Both the position numbers and the translations under genes were made by a program. The notes under the pieces were generated by a model. It was not told the DNA's origin and did no database searches. It worked only from the letters and a program-made list of their open reading frames with translations. From Thermococci archaeon (GTDB taxonomy: Archaea; Methanobacteriota_B; Thermococci; Methanofastidiosales; B48-G16), in NCBI GenBank assembly GCA_003660605.1, contig QMUN01000078.1, positions 1 to 5,308 of the forward strand: 5,308 nucleotides of DNA. The letters run 5' to 3'. Shown piece after piece: positions 1-5,076 of the stretch (within the stretch, counting starts at the first letter, position 1; each line of letters opens with the position of its first letter).

Positions 1-137
1 CTATATTCTCTACAAAAATCAGAGTGTTAACGATCTTTTTAATGTCAGAAATGAACAACGTACCTGATTAGATACTAACAAAAAATGAGGAGCCTAATAA
101 AATAATCATCCCTTGACAATTTTTCTTTTCAAAAAAG
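1..137. other. Left-end region with no recognisable gene
   Basis: Two + strand frames are open from the window edge, one ending at TGA 65-67 and the other at TAG 69-71. Either could be the last 20 or so codons of a gene lying outside the window, but neither tail resembles a family I know. On the - strand only trivial ORFs occur; one starting at ATG 109 has 13 codons. The stretch just before 138 is A/T-rich and leads into the promoter of the gene at 167. An inverted-repeat arm lies at 82-96. No RNA gene is visible. Confidence 0.5.
82..96 (+). repeat. Left arm of a 15-bp imperfect inverted repeat
   Basis: AAAATGAGGAGCCTA. Its reverse complement, TAGGCTCCTCATTTT, matches 518-532 at 14 of 15 positions. 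The two arms face each other across the membrane protein ORF. The arm lies about 40 bp upstream of the TATA box at 138. A role as operator or element end is speculative, and chance is possible in AT-rich DNA. Confidence 0.35.
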
Positions 138-145
138 TATAAATA
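138..145 (+). promoter_or_regulatory. TATA box of the membrane protein / HTH-RDD operon
   Basis: TATAAATA, preceded by an A-rich stretch (CAAAAAAG, 130-137) that would suit a BRE element for TFB. The centre of the box is about 25 nt upstream of the A of ATG 167. In archaea transcription starts about 25 nt downstream of the TATA centre, so the mRNA should begin at or within a base or two of the start codon, giving a leaderless transcript. No Shine-Dalgarno sequence precedes the ATG, which agrees. Confidence 0.65.
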
Positions 146-166
146 TACGAAAATCTAAATAATTTC

Positions 167-520
167 ATGAATTATGAGAAAGGAGTGAAGGTTCTTTTTT
201 ATCTGTGGGGCATATTTATTCTAATAGTACTTATAGAAAACATACTTTTCTCTATGGGTATCGGTATTCCTCAAGGAGTGAGTGTTATAAGAAGTAACTT
301 CTATTCGAGGATATTTTTCTCAATTATAATCTTGGCACTGATTATCTTCGCATACGAAGGAAAAGAGTGGGCTTATTATGTATTTATGATCTATCTAGTT
401 TATACGTTTATAAATCAGCTATTTGTGTTTGGTAGTGTACTTGCAGGAGCTTCTTATACAAGCGAGTATACTTTTGGGAGCTCTCTTATTTGTGGGCTAT
501 TCTTTTGGATTTTTTTGTAG
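167..520 (+). CDS. Small multi-pass membrane protein, apparently frameshifted near its 3' end
   Basis: I do not recognise the family. As read, the protein has 117 residues and is strongly hydrophobic, with membrane segments at roughly residues 9-29, 48-63, 68-94 and a fourth starting near 102. The fourth segment is cut off by TAG 518-520 directly after FFWIFL, with no closing polar tail, which is unusual for a membrane protein. The stop follows seven T (510-516). Moving to the -1 frame there gives 27 further codons, finishing the fourth segment and adding a basic tail, with TGA at 598-600. The intended product is thus probably about 144 residues with four membrane helices. The start at 167 is chosen because it lies about 25 nt below a good TATA box; the nearby ATG 174 is in another frame and closes after four codons. 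The overlap with the downstream HTH-RDD gene suggests the two proteins work together. The function is unknown. Confidence 0.6.
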   Translation: MNYEKGVKVLFYLWGIFILIVLIENILFSMGIGIPQGVSVIRSNFYSRIFFSIIILALIIFAYEGKEWAYYVFMIYLVYTFINQLFVFGSVLAGASYTSEYTFGSSLICGLFFWIFL

Positions 521-532
521 GCGCCTCATTTT
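518..532 (-). repeat. Right arm of a 15-bp imperfect inverted repeat
   Basis: On the + strand this reads TAGGCGCCTCATTTT. It contains the perfect palindrome AGGCGCCT (519-526), covers the TAG that truncates the membrane protein ORF, and touches a TATA-like TTTTATAT at 529-536. It pairs with 82-96 with one mismatch. If 517-600 is coding in the -1 frame, this arm is inside a gene, which weakens the case for an operator. Confidence 0.35.
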
Positions 533-536
533 ATAT
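529..536 (+). promoter_or_regulatory. Possible internal TATA box for the HTH-RDD gene
   Basis: TTTTATAT, with its centre about 64 nt before ATG 597. It would start a transcript near 558, leaving a leader of about 40 nt that includes the AAAGGGAT ribosome site. It overlaps the right arm of the 15-bp inverted repeat. If the upstream gene truly runs to 600 it lies inside coding sequence, so the operon promoter at 138 is the likelier source. Confidence 0.25.
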
Positions 537-596
537 CTTATACCGTGTTAAACATTCAACAACAAAATTCTTTCATATACGTAAACAAAGGGATCA

Positions 597-1217
597 ATGA
601 TGTTTTCAGCTCTTAACCATCCCATTAGACGAAGAATTATAGAGATGCTTGCAAGAAACAGCGTAACATACACATGCATGCTGGAAGAATTGGATGTAGA
701 TACGGGAAAACTCAATTTTCATTTAAAAAAGTTGGGAGATCTTATTGAAAAAGATGAAAAAGGATTGTACAAACTCACAGATAAAGGATTGAGAGCTTTT
801 TCGATAATACAACAGGTGCCAGAAAAAATAGAGGAGGCTTCTGCAGCAAGAAGAATTGCCGCATATTTTTTGGATTTTTTTGCAGTTATTTTGGTAAGTT
901 TAATATATTTTATTTTTCCTATAAAAATTTCGGGAATTATTCAACAGGAATTTGTTATCACTCCATTCTACATATTGACGATCCTGTTAGTTTTCTGGAT
1001 ATATCTCACTATTTTTGAAAACGAGGGGGGACAGACACTGGGTAAAGCCTTGCTCGATATCAAAGCTGTAGGGGAAATGAATATAAAAAAAGCTGCTGTT
1101 CGGAACTTTCCAAAAGCTTTTATAATTCCCTTGATCATAGATGTGATTCTCGGCAGAAAATACAAAACTCTGCGTTTTATTGATAAATATGCCGAAATAA
1201 GAATTGTAAAACTTTAA
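597..1217 (+). CDS. ArsR-like winged-helix DNA-binding protein with C-terminal RDD membrane domain
   Basis: A 206-residue fusion protein. Residues 1-70 form a winged-helix domain of the ArsR-like archaeal type: ALNHPIRRRIIEML near the start, the recognition-helix stretch TGKLNFHLKKLGDL at 36-49, then the wing (LYKLTDKG, 57-64). Residues 83-205 are an RDD domain: RRIAAYFLDFF (85-95, with the Arg and Asp that name the family), GGQTLGKALLDIKAV (144-158) and RNFPKAF (169-175). Membrane segments fall at about 87-107, 122-140 and 173-186. This should be a membrane-anchored one-component regulator whose signal and targets are unknown. An in-frame TAA at 582 excludes a longer start. AAAGGGATCA precedes the ATG, resembling the site before trm5. 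The ATG overlaps the TGA of the upstream frame-shifted membrane gene, so they are probably coupled. Its stop directly abuts the ogt stop on the other strand. Family call firm, function inferred. Confidence 0.88.
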   Translation: MMFSALNHPIRRRIIEMLARNSVTYTCMLEELDVDTGKLNFHLKKLGDLIEKDEKGLYKLTDKGLRAFSIIQQVPEKIEEASAARRIAAYFLDFFAVILVSLIYFIFPIKISGIIQQEFVITPFYILTILLVFWIYLTIFENEGGQTLGKALLDIKAVGEMNIKKAAVRNFPKAFIIPLIIDVILGRKYKTLRFIDKYAEIRIVKL

Positions 1218-1742
1218 TCAGATCTTCTCCACAAAGTACTCCTTGGGAACTCTACCATCTATTATCTCCACACCCTCCTTCGTGAGTATCCTCTTTTTCA
1301 TCTTTAGTCCACCACCGTATCCTCCCAGTTTTCCGTCTGTGTTCACCACTCTGTGACATGGAACCAACAAGGGAACTGGATTTTTTTTCATTGCATTTCC
1401 GACAGCTCTGTAAGCCTTTGAATCAAGAGCCTCTGCTATCTGTTTGTAAGATGCTACTTTTCCTTTTGGGATCTTCAACGTAAGTTTATAGACTCTTTTT
1501 TCAAATTCGCTTCCTCTTAGAACAAATGGATAATCAAATGACAATCCATAATTTATCCAGCTGTTTACCTTTCTTGCTAAATTATCAGCTTTTTTAGATC
1601 TGACATAACTCTTTTTTATTATTTTGAGGATATTTTCCAAATAATCCGGAAGAATTATTTTAGAAATCTTGACATTCAGTATCACACATGAATAAAGTTC
1701 TTTCTTCTTTTCTGTTTTAACTCTGTCAAGACCATAGTACAT
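1218..1742 (-). CDS. ogt: Methylated-DNA--protein-cysteine methyltransferase (O6-alkylguanine-DNA alkyltransferase)
   Basis: A suicide repair protein that transfers the alkyl group from O6-alkylguanine in DNA to its own cysteine. The 174-residue length is typical. The active-site motif PCHRV is at 128-132 with acceptor Cys129. By alignment with human AGT, Tyr99 matches the base-flipping Tyr114, Arg112 (RAVGNAM) the arginine finger Arg128, Asn121 (NPVP) the hinge Asn137, and Glu156 (KEG) Glu172, so all key residues are present. The C-terminal domain (about 76-160) is well conserved. The N-terminal 75 residues are basic and divergent, as is usual for this family. It starts 33 nt after the rps8e stop on the same strand. 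There is no Shine-Dalgarno site; a TATA-like T-rich box centred 25 nt upstream suggests its own leaderless transcript, though readthrough from rps8e is possible. It is tail-to-tail with the HTH-RDD gene at zero distance. Confidence 0.95.
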   Translation of the reverse strand: MYYGLDRVKTEKKKELYSCVILNVKISKIILPDYLENILKIIKKSYVRSKKADNLARKVNSWINYGLSFDYPFVLRGSEFEKRVYKLTLKIPKGKVASYKQIAEALDSKAYRAVGNAMKKNPVPLLVPCHRVVNTDGKLGGYGGGLKMKKRILTKEGVEIIDGRVPKEYFVEKI

Positions 1743-1762
1743 GTTTATCTTATCTACTCATG

Positions 1763-1771
1763 AAATAAAAA
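1763..1771 (-). promoter_or_regulatory. T-rich box between rps8e and ogt: possible ogt TATA box and rps8e terminator
   Basis: On the - strand the sequence is CTTTTTATTTC directly behind the rps8e stop (1776-1778). Its centre (1767) is 25 nt from the A of the ogt ATG (1742), the distance seen for the other promoters here, and GAAAAC upstream could act as a BRE. The same T run could end rps8e transcription, since archaeal termination uses U-rich tracts without needing a hairpin. The match to TATA is only moderate. Confidence 0.4.
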
Positions 1772-1775
1772 GTTT

Positions 1776-2153
1776 TCACTCGCTTAAAAGAACACCGTTT
1801 ACGATGCCGTGCTGCCCTGGTCTCGAGGTTATCCTTGCTTTTCCTATCTCTGTCTCTATTATTGCACCTTTTGTGAGGATATTTCTTCTTGTAAACTGTT
1901 TATTTGCCATATTTTCCTCTACATTTAAAATTTTAGTCTTTTTAATACCCTCAGGAGTGCTTATGTTGGCATATAGTGCAGATTTAAGTTTTATTTTTCT
2001 ATTTCCACCTTTAACTCTGACAATCTTCTTTTTTTCTTCTCCTATCCTTGTGAATACAGGTTCCCTACCCATTTCGTACTTCTTCTTACCTCTATATTTC
2101 CTGTATTTTCCTCCGCTTTTTTTTCTTCTTGATCTACCTTGATAAATACCCAT
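1776..2153 (-). CDS. rps8e: 30S ribosomal protein S8e
   Basis: A structural protein of the small ribosomal subunit, found in archaea and eukaryotes and absent from bacteria. The 125 residues match the archaeal family along the full length: N-terminal [13 protein letters not shown] (6-18), the signature [16 protein letters not shown] (23-38), [19 protein letters not shown] (47-65), and the C-terminal block [20 protein letters not shown] followed by [13 protein letters not shown] (91-123). The N-terminus is very basic, as expected for rRNA binding. The start at 2153 fits the family (MGIYQG) and has GGTGAG 4 nt upstream, a good match to the archaeal anti-Shine-Dalgarno. An in-frame ATG at 2165 would add MVRI, and it lies about 25 nt from the shared TATA box, so a leaderless start there is also possible. 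It is divergent from the MJ0882-like methyltransferase gene, with ogt downstream. Confidence 0.96.
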   Translation of the reverse strand: MGIYQGRSRRKKSGGKYRKYRGKKKYEMGREPVFTRIGEEKKKIVRVKGGNRKIKLKSALYANISTPEGIKKTKILNVEENMANKQFTRRNILTKGAIIETEIGKARITSRPGQHGIVNGVLLSE

Positions 2154-2185
2154 GATTCTCACCATTTTAATAGAACTGAAAATCG

Positions 2186-2193
2186 TTTATAAA
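2186..2193. promoter_or_regulatory. Palindromic TATA box shared by divergent rps8e and methyltransferase-trm5 operons
   Basis: TTTATAAA is identical on both strands. Its centre (2189.5) is 25.5 nt from the A of ATG 2215 on the + strand and 24.5 nt from the A of the upstream rps8e ATG at 2165 on the - strand. A-rich flanks are present on each side: GAAAATCG before it on +, and GCAAAAC before it when read on -, the latter being the better BRE-like match. No second obvious TATA box is seen between the two genes. Direction would then depend on TFB contacts with the flanks. This is inferred from spacing only. Confidence 0.6.
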
Positions 2194-2214
2194 GTTTTGC
2201 ATAATATATCTATC

Positions 2215-2802
2215 ATGGATCATTATTTCTCAGAAAGACAGAAAACACATCACGAGATTTTAAAGATAGAAGAGTATATAAAAGGGATCAAATTTGAGTT
2301 TTTAACAGATAGGGGAGTTTTCTCGAGAAAAAATATTGATAAGGGAAGTAAACTCCTTGCAAAATCTGTAGAGGCAGAAAAAAGTGATACTGTCCTTGAC
2401 ATAGGATGTGGATATGGGATTATAGGAATAGTGATCTCAAAATTCGTAAGAAAAGTTTACATGATCGATATAAACAGAAGGGCTGTATATCTGGCAAGAA
2501 GAAACACAGTTTTGAATAAGTGTTCCAATGTAAGCGTAATGAAAAAAGATTTTTTTGAGTTCGAGATAAAGGATTTTGATGTTATAACTACAAATCCACC
2601 TTTCAGGATGGGGAAAGAATTTGTCTTTAGGATGATAGAGAAAGTTCCTGATCTTTTAAAGGAAGAAGGAAGATTTTATATGGTTGTGAGAACAAAACAG
2701 GGTGCAAAGAGTTATAAAGAAAAAATTGAAGAGGTTTTTGGAAACTGCGAAACAGTTGACAGGGAAAGTGGCTACAGAGTTTTAAAAGGGATAAAATGTT
2801 AG
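2215..2802 (+). CDS. MJ0882-like class I SAM-dependent methyltransferase (MTS / RsmC-like)
   Basis: A 195-residue Rossmann-fold methyltransferase of the MTS (small-domain) group, very like M. jannaschii MJ0882 over its length. SAM-binding motif I is LDIGCGYG (61-68), motif II MIDINRRA (83-90), and the catalytic motif TTNPPF (125-130), which is typical of enzymes that methylate exocyclic amino groups. TDRGVFS (31-37) and TKQGAKS (160-166) are further family marks. RsmC relatives make m2G in 16S rRNA; the target here is not known, and an rRNA or tRNA guanine is only a guess. The frame is open back to 2152, but I chose ATG 2215 because MDHYFSE matches the family N-terminus and sits 25 nt from the TATA box, giving a leaderless message. 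The last 7 nt overlap trm5, so the two are co-translated. The same order is known in M. jannaschii (MJ0882-MJ0883). Confidence 0.9.
   Translation: MDHYFSERQKTHHEILKIEEYIKGIKFEFLTDRGVFSRKNIDKGSKLLAKSVEAEKSDTVLDIGCGYGIIGIVISKFVRKVYMIDINRRAVYLARRNTVLNKCSNVSVMKKDFFEFEIKDFDVITTNPPFRMGKEFVFRMIEKVPDLLKEEGRFYMVVRTKQGAKSYKEKIEEVFGNCETVDRESGYRVLKGIKC
2785..2792 (+). promoter_or_regulatory. Ribosome binding site of trm5
   Basis: AAAGGGAT inside the end of the upstream methyltransferase gene, 3 nt before ATG 2796. The same core, AAAGGGAT, occurs at 587-594 before the HTH-RDD start at 597. Both are genes internal to an operon, where a leaderless start is not possible, which supports the choice of these starts. 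Confidence 0.55.
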
Positions 2803-3659
2803 GATTAAAGGTAAGAAAAGAAGAGGGTGAAAAAACAAGAAAAATTCTCCTGCAAAATGGAATCCTTGATAAAAGCTATAAAATAAAGAACCTTGGAAAT
2901 TATCTAGTTTTTCCCATAATTAAAAGAATTAAAGGAGATGTGATAGAAACAGAATTTGAAAAGTTAAAAGAGAGGGAGAAATTTGAGTTTAAGTTTGATC
3001 TCATTGGCGATATAGCTATAGTTGAAAATTATAATAGCTCTATTCTTAAAAGAAAAAACGTTAGATCTGTCTACAAAAAAGAAACAAATGTAGATGGGAC
3101 ATACAGAACGAGAAAGTATATATATCTGGCAGGCGAAAAAAATACGGAAACTATACATAAAGAGTACGGCTGCAGATACATGCTCGATATAGAGAAGGTA
3201 TATTTCAATCCAAGGCTTGCAACGGAGAGATATAGAATATCTGAAAAAGTCAACAATGGGGAAAGAGTACTGGACATGTTCGCGGGAGTAGGACCTTTTT
3301 CTATCTTGATTGCGAAAAGGAAAAAAGTTGAAGTTCACAGCATAGACATAAATCCAGATGCTTTTCACTATCTGAAAAAGAATATAGAGATCAACAAAGT
3401 GAAGAATGTTTTTCCGTATCTTGGAGATTGCAGAGACATCGTTAAAAAATTACCTTATTTTGACAGAATTATAATGAATCTCCCTAAAAATTCCCTTGAA
3501 TTCATGGATACAGCTTTAAGCAAGATAAAGAAAAATGGGATAATACATCTGTATTCCATAGAACAAAAAGAAGAGATAGGATTTAATATAGAGTATGTAC
3601 AGCAGGTGAAATCCTATTCTCCCAGAGTATTTGTATGGAGATATGATATCAGACCTTAA
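2796..3659 (+). CDS. trm5: tRNA (guanine(37)-N1)-methyltransferase Trm5
   Basis: Makes m1G37 next to the anticodon using SAM, preventing +1 frameshifting. The match to M. jannaschii Trm5b (MJ0883) is clear. The D1 domain is residues 1-48 (GEKTRKILLQNGILDKSYKI, 11-30), D2 follows from about 64, and the Rossmann D3 domain runs from about 145. Catalytic residues are all present by alignment: Arg106 (YRTR; Mj R145), Glu144 (ATER; Mj E185), and the NLP motif Asn228-Leu-Pro230 (Mj N265/P267). SAM binding is marked by DMFAGVGPFS (160-169) and DINPDAF (184-190), and the C-terminal KSYSPR is at 272-277. At 287 residues it is shorter than the roughly 336 of MJ0883, mainly from a shortened D1-D2 linker and a shorter segment before KSYSPR. 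AAAGGGAT lies 3 nt before the ATG, serving as ribosome site. The 3' end overlaps the MATE gene by 11 nt, convergent. Confidence 0.95.
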   Translation: MLGLKVRKEEGEKTRKILLQNGILDKSYKIKNLGNYLVFPIIKRIKGDVIETEFEKLKEREKFEFKFDLIGDIAIVENYNSSILKRKNVRSVYKKETNVDGTYRTRKYIYLAGEKNTETIHKEYGCRYMLDIEKVYFNPRLATERYRISEKVNNGERVLDMFAGVGPFSILIAKRKKVEVHSIDINPDAFHYLKKNIEINKVKNVFPYLGDCRDIVKKLPYFDRIIMNLPKNSLEFMDTALSKIKKNGIIHLYSIEQKEEIGFNIEYVQQVKSYSPRVFVWRYDIRP

Positions 3660-4986
3660 TTTTTTTCCATTTGCCTCTTTTGAATCTTATGTAAAATAAC
3701 AAGCCCCCGATTATTGTTTCTACAGTCATAGCTATCCATGCACCTATAAGTCCATAACCCAATGTCACGCCAAAGAGATATGCTAACGGTAATCTGACAA
3801 ACCATTGAGAAATCCCTGCAATTACCATCGGGCAAACAGTATCTCCAGCACCTCTCAAACTTCCAGCGAGAACAAAAGTAGCGGCAAGCATAGGTTCTGA
3901 AATGGCGACTATTCGGAGGCATGGAACTGCAAGTTTTATAACATCAGGATCATTTGTGAATATCTTTACAAAATACTCAGGAAAAACGAAAAATAGAATA
4001 CCCATAGACCCCATTACGAACAGTGCCAGTTTTAGAGATTCGTACGCACTTTTCTCTGCTCTTTGCGTTTTTACAGCTCCCAGGTTCTGGCCGACAAGAG
4101 TGGTGGCAGCAATTGCAAATCCAAAACCTGGCATGAACGAAAAACTCTCGGATCGTAAAGCTACCTGGTGTGCCGCTATGGCAAATGTTCCGAAGGAGAC
4201 CACAATCATCGTGTAGATTATACCTGCACTTGAGTATATCAATCTCTCTCCGGACGCAGGGAGCCCTATTCTTATGATCTTTTTTATAACCGAAAAATCG
4301 ATTTTATAACGGAGTCTCAATTTAACCCCTTTTTTATCAGAATATAAAAGATAACCCCCTATCAATATGCCCACACCCCGTGATAATACTGTAGCTACTG
4401 CTGCCCCCTTTACACCCAAAAAGGGAAATTTCCAGATCCCAAAGATAAGAAAATAGTTCAAAATTACATTCAGAATATTGATAAATGCCATTAAATACAT
4501 AGGTGTTTTTGTATCGCCGATTCCTCTGAAAATTCCATTAATTATAAAAGTGATAAAGACTGTAAAGAGCCCAAAAAACATTATCTGTAAGTAATCATAT
4601 CCTATGGAAACGATAAGTGTTTCTGCACCAAGAACTCTTATAAAACTATCACCATAGAAAAATCCTGGGACTCCTATTATGAGGGAAAGGAGTATTCCAA
4701 GAATGATCGATTGCTCTCCAACTAATACAGCTTTTTCTTTTTCTTTTGCTCCTATGTATCTCGCTATTAAAGCTGTAGCACCTATGCTCATTCCAAAGAT
4801 CAATCCCTGAAATAGAAATATGATCTGTCTTCCGAGTCCGACGGCTGCGAGTTCATCGGCACCGAGCCTGCCCACCATCGCAATATCTGCAATCCCTACA
4901 ACCATCTGAAGAAGCATCGTAATAACGGCAGGCCATGCCAGATAAATTACATTCTTCCTTATACTTCCAGATGTCAAATCTTGCAT
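3649..4986 (-). CDS. MATE family multidrug / cation antiporter
   Basis: An inner-membrane exporter of the MATE family (NorM/DinF superfamily), which expels organic cations or other toxic compounds in exchange for Na+ or H+. It has 445 residues, the usual family length, with 12 predicted membrane helices in two six-helix halves. The halves show matching signatures: RGIGDTKTPMY at 154-164 and RGAGDTVCPM at 378-387. TM1 has the conserved acidic residue Asp34 (ADIAMVGRLG), corresponding by position to Asp41 of Pyrococcus PfMATE, and NYFLIFG lies at 177-183. VGQNLGA (298-304) marks the second half. The N-terminus MQDLTSGSI is typical, supporting the start at 4986. A TTAAAAATA box centred 24 nt upstream suggests a leaderless mRNA. 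The basic C-terminus is coded by bases that overlap the end of trm5. The substrate and coupling ion cannot be read from sequence. Confidence 0.95.
   Translation of the reverse strand: MQDLTSGSIRKNVIYLAWPAVITMLLQMVVGIADIAMVGRLGADELAAVGLGRQIIFLFQGLIFGMSIGATALIARYIGAKEKEKAVLVGEQSIILGILLSLIIGVPGFFYGDSFIRVLGAETLIVSIGYDYLQIMFFGLFTVFITFIINGIFRGIGDTKTPMYLMAFINILNVILNYFLIFGIWKFPFLGVKGAAVATVLSRGVGILIGGYLLYSDKKGVKLRLRYKIDFSVIKKIIRIGLPASGERLIYSSAGIIYTMIVVSFGTFAIAAHQVALRSESFSFMPGFGFAIAATTLVGQNLGAVKTQRAEKSAYESLKLALFVMGSMGILFFVFPEYFVKIFTNDPDVIKLAVPCLRIVAISEPMLAATFVLAGSLRGAGDTVCPMVIAGISQWFVRLPLAYLFGVTLGYGLIGAWIAMTVETIIGGLLFYIRFKRGKWKKIKV
3660..3666 (+). terminator. T7 tract right after the trm5 stop
   Basis: The TAA of trm5 (3657-3659) is followed at once by seven T. 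Archaeal RNA polymerase can terminate on U-rich tracts without a hairpin, so this is a likely end point for the methyltransferase-trm5 transcript. On the other strand the same bases encode lysines near the C-terminus of the MATE protein. Confidence 0.5.
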
Positions 4987-5005
4987 AAATGTACAAAAGT
5001 GCTTC

Positions 5006-5014
5006 TATTTTTAA
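5006..5014 (-). promoter_or_regulatory. TATA-like box of the MATE gene
   Basis: Read on the - strand this is TTAAAAATA, with centre at 5010, 24 nt from the A of ATG 4986. That spacing matches the other promoters in the window and predicts a leaderless or nearly leaderless transcript. No Shine-Dalgarno sequence lies before the ATG. The upstream bases (ACAACCC) are a poor BRE, so the promoter may be weak or regulated. Confidence 0.5.
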
Positions 5015-5076
5015 GGGTTGTGTTCTGGTGATAGTTGTTAACCCGATTAGAAATTGAATTTTCTACAATAATTAAT

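Larger units (their letters stand above)
510..600 (+). other. T7 frameshift site and -1 frame continuation of the membrane protein gene
   Basis: Seven T at 510-516 are followed by codons in the -1 frame, GTA GGC GCC TCA from 517 onward, open through 597. This frame encodes the end of a hydrophobic helix (VGASFYILY) and then a charged tail rich in K, R and H. It ends with CAA TGA, the TGA lying at 598-600. The next gene's ATG is at 597-599, giving the 4-nt ATGA overlap typical of translationally coupled genes. One extra T in the run would restore a continuous gene. The cause could be a sequencing or assembly indel, a true mutation, or ribosomal/polymerase slippage on the T run; the sequence alone does not decide. 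Confidence 0.65.

Noticed and set aside
113..144. TTGACA (113-118) and TATAAAT (138-144) resembling a bacterial sigma-70 promoter
   Set aside because: The window is archaeal by gene content, and the spacing of 19 nt is long. The TATAAATA is better explained as an archaeal TATA box at the right distance from ATG 167.
968..1165. 65-codon - strand ORF within the RDD domain
   Set aside because: Antisense shadow of the HTH-RDD gene.
1741..2142. 133-codon + strand ORF opposite rps8e
   Set aside because: Antisense shadow of S8e. The S8e protein matches its family along its whole length, whereas this product is a Phe/Leu/Pro-rich artefact of the reverse strand.
2964..3368. 134-codon and 68-codon - strand ORFs within trm5
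   Set aside because: Antisense to well-conserved Trm5 coding sequence, with no promoter, start context or family resemblance.
3656..4216. 88-codon - strand and 104-codon + strand ORFs within the MATE gene
   Set aside because: Out-of-frame and antisense readings of a fully conserved transporter, with no independent signals.
26..5042. GTTAAC at 26-31 and 5037-5042, near each end of the window, each close to GATTAGA
   Set aside because: Six-base palindromes common in AT-rich DNA. Flanks do not align as a repeat, so no evidence of an element spanning the window.
5050..5065. Imperfect palindrome AGAAATTGAATTTTCT as terminator after the right-end ORF
   Set aside because: Weak AT-only stem with an unpaired offset and no U run after it; archaeal terminators do not need hairpins.
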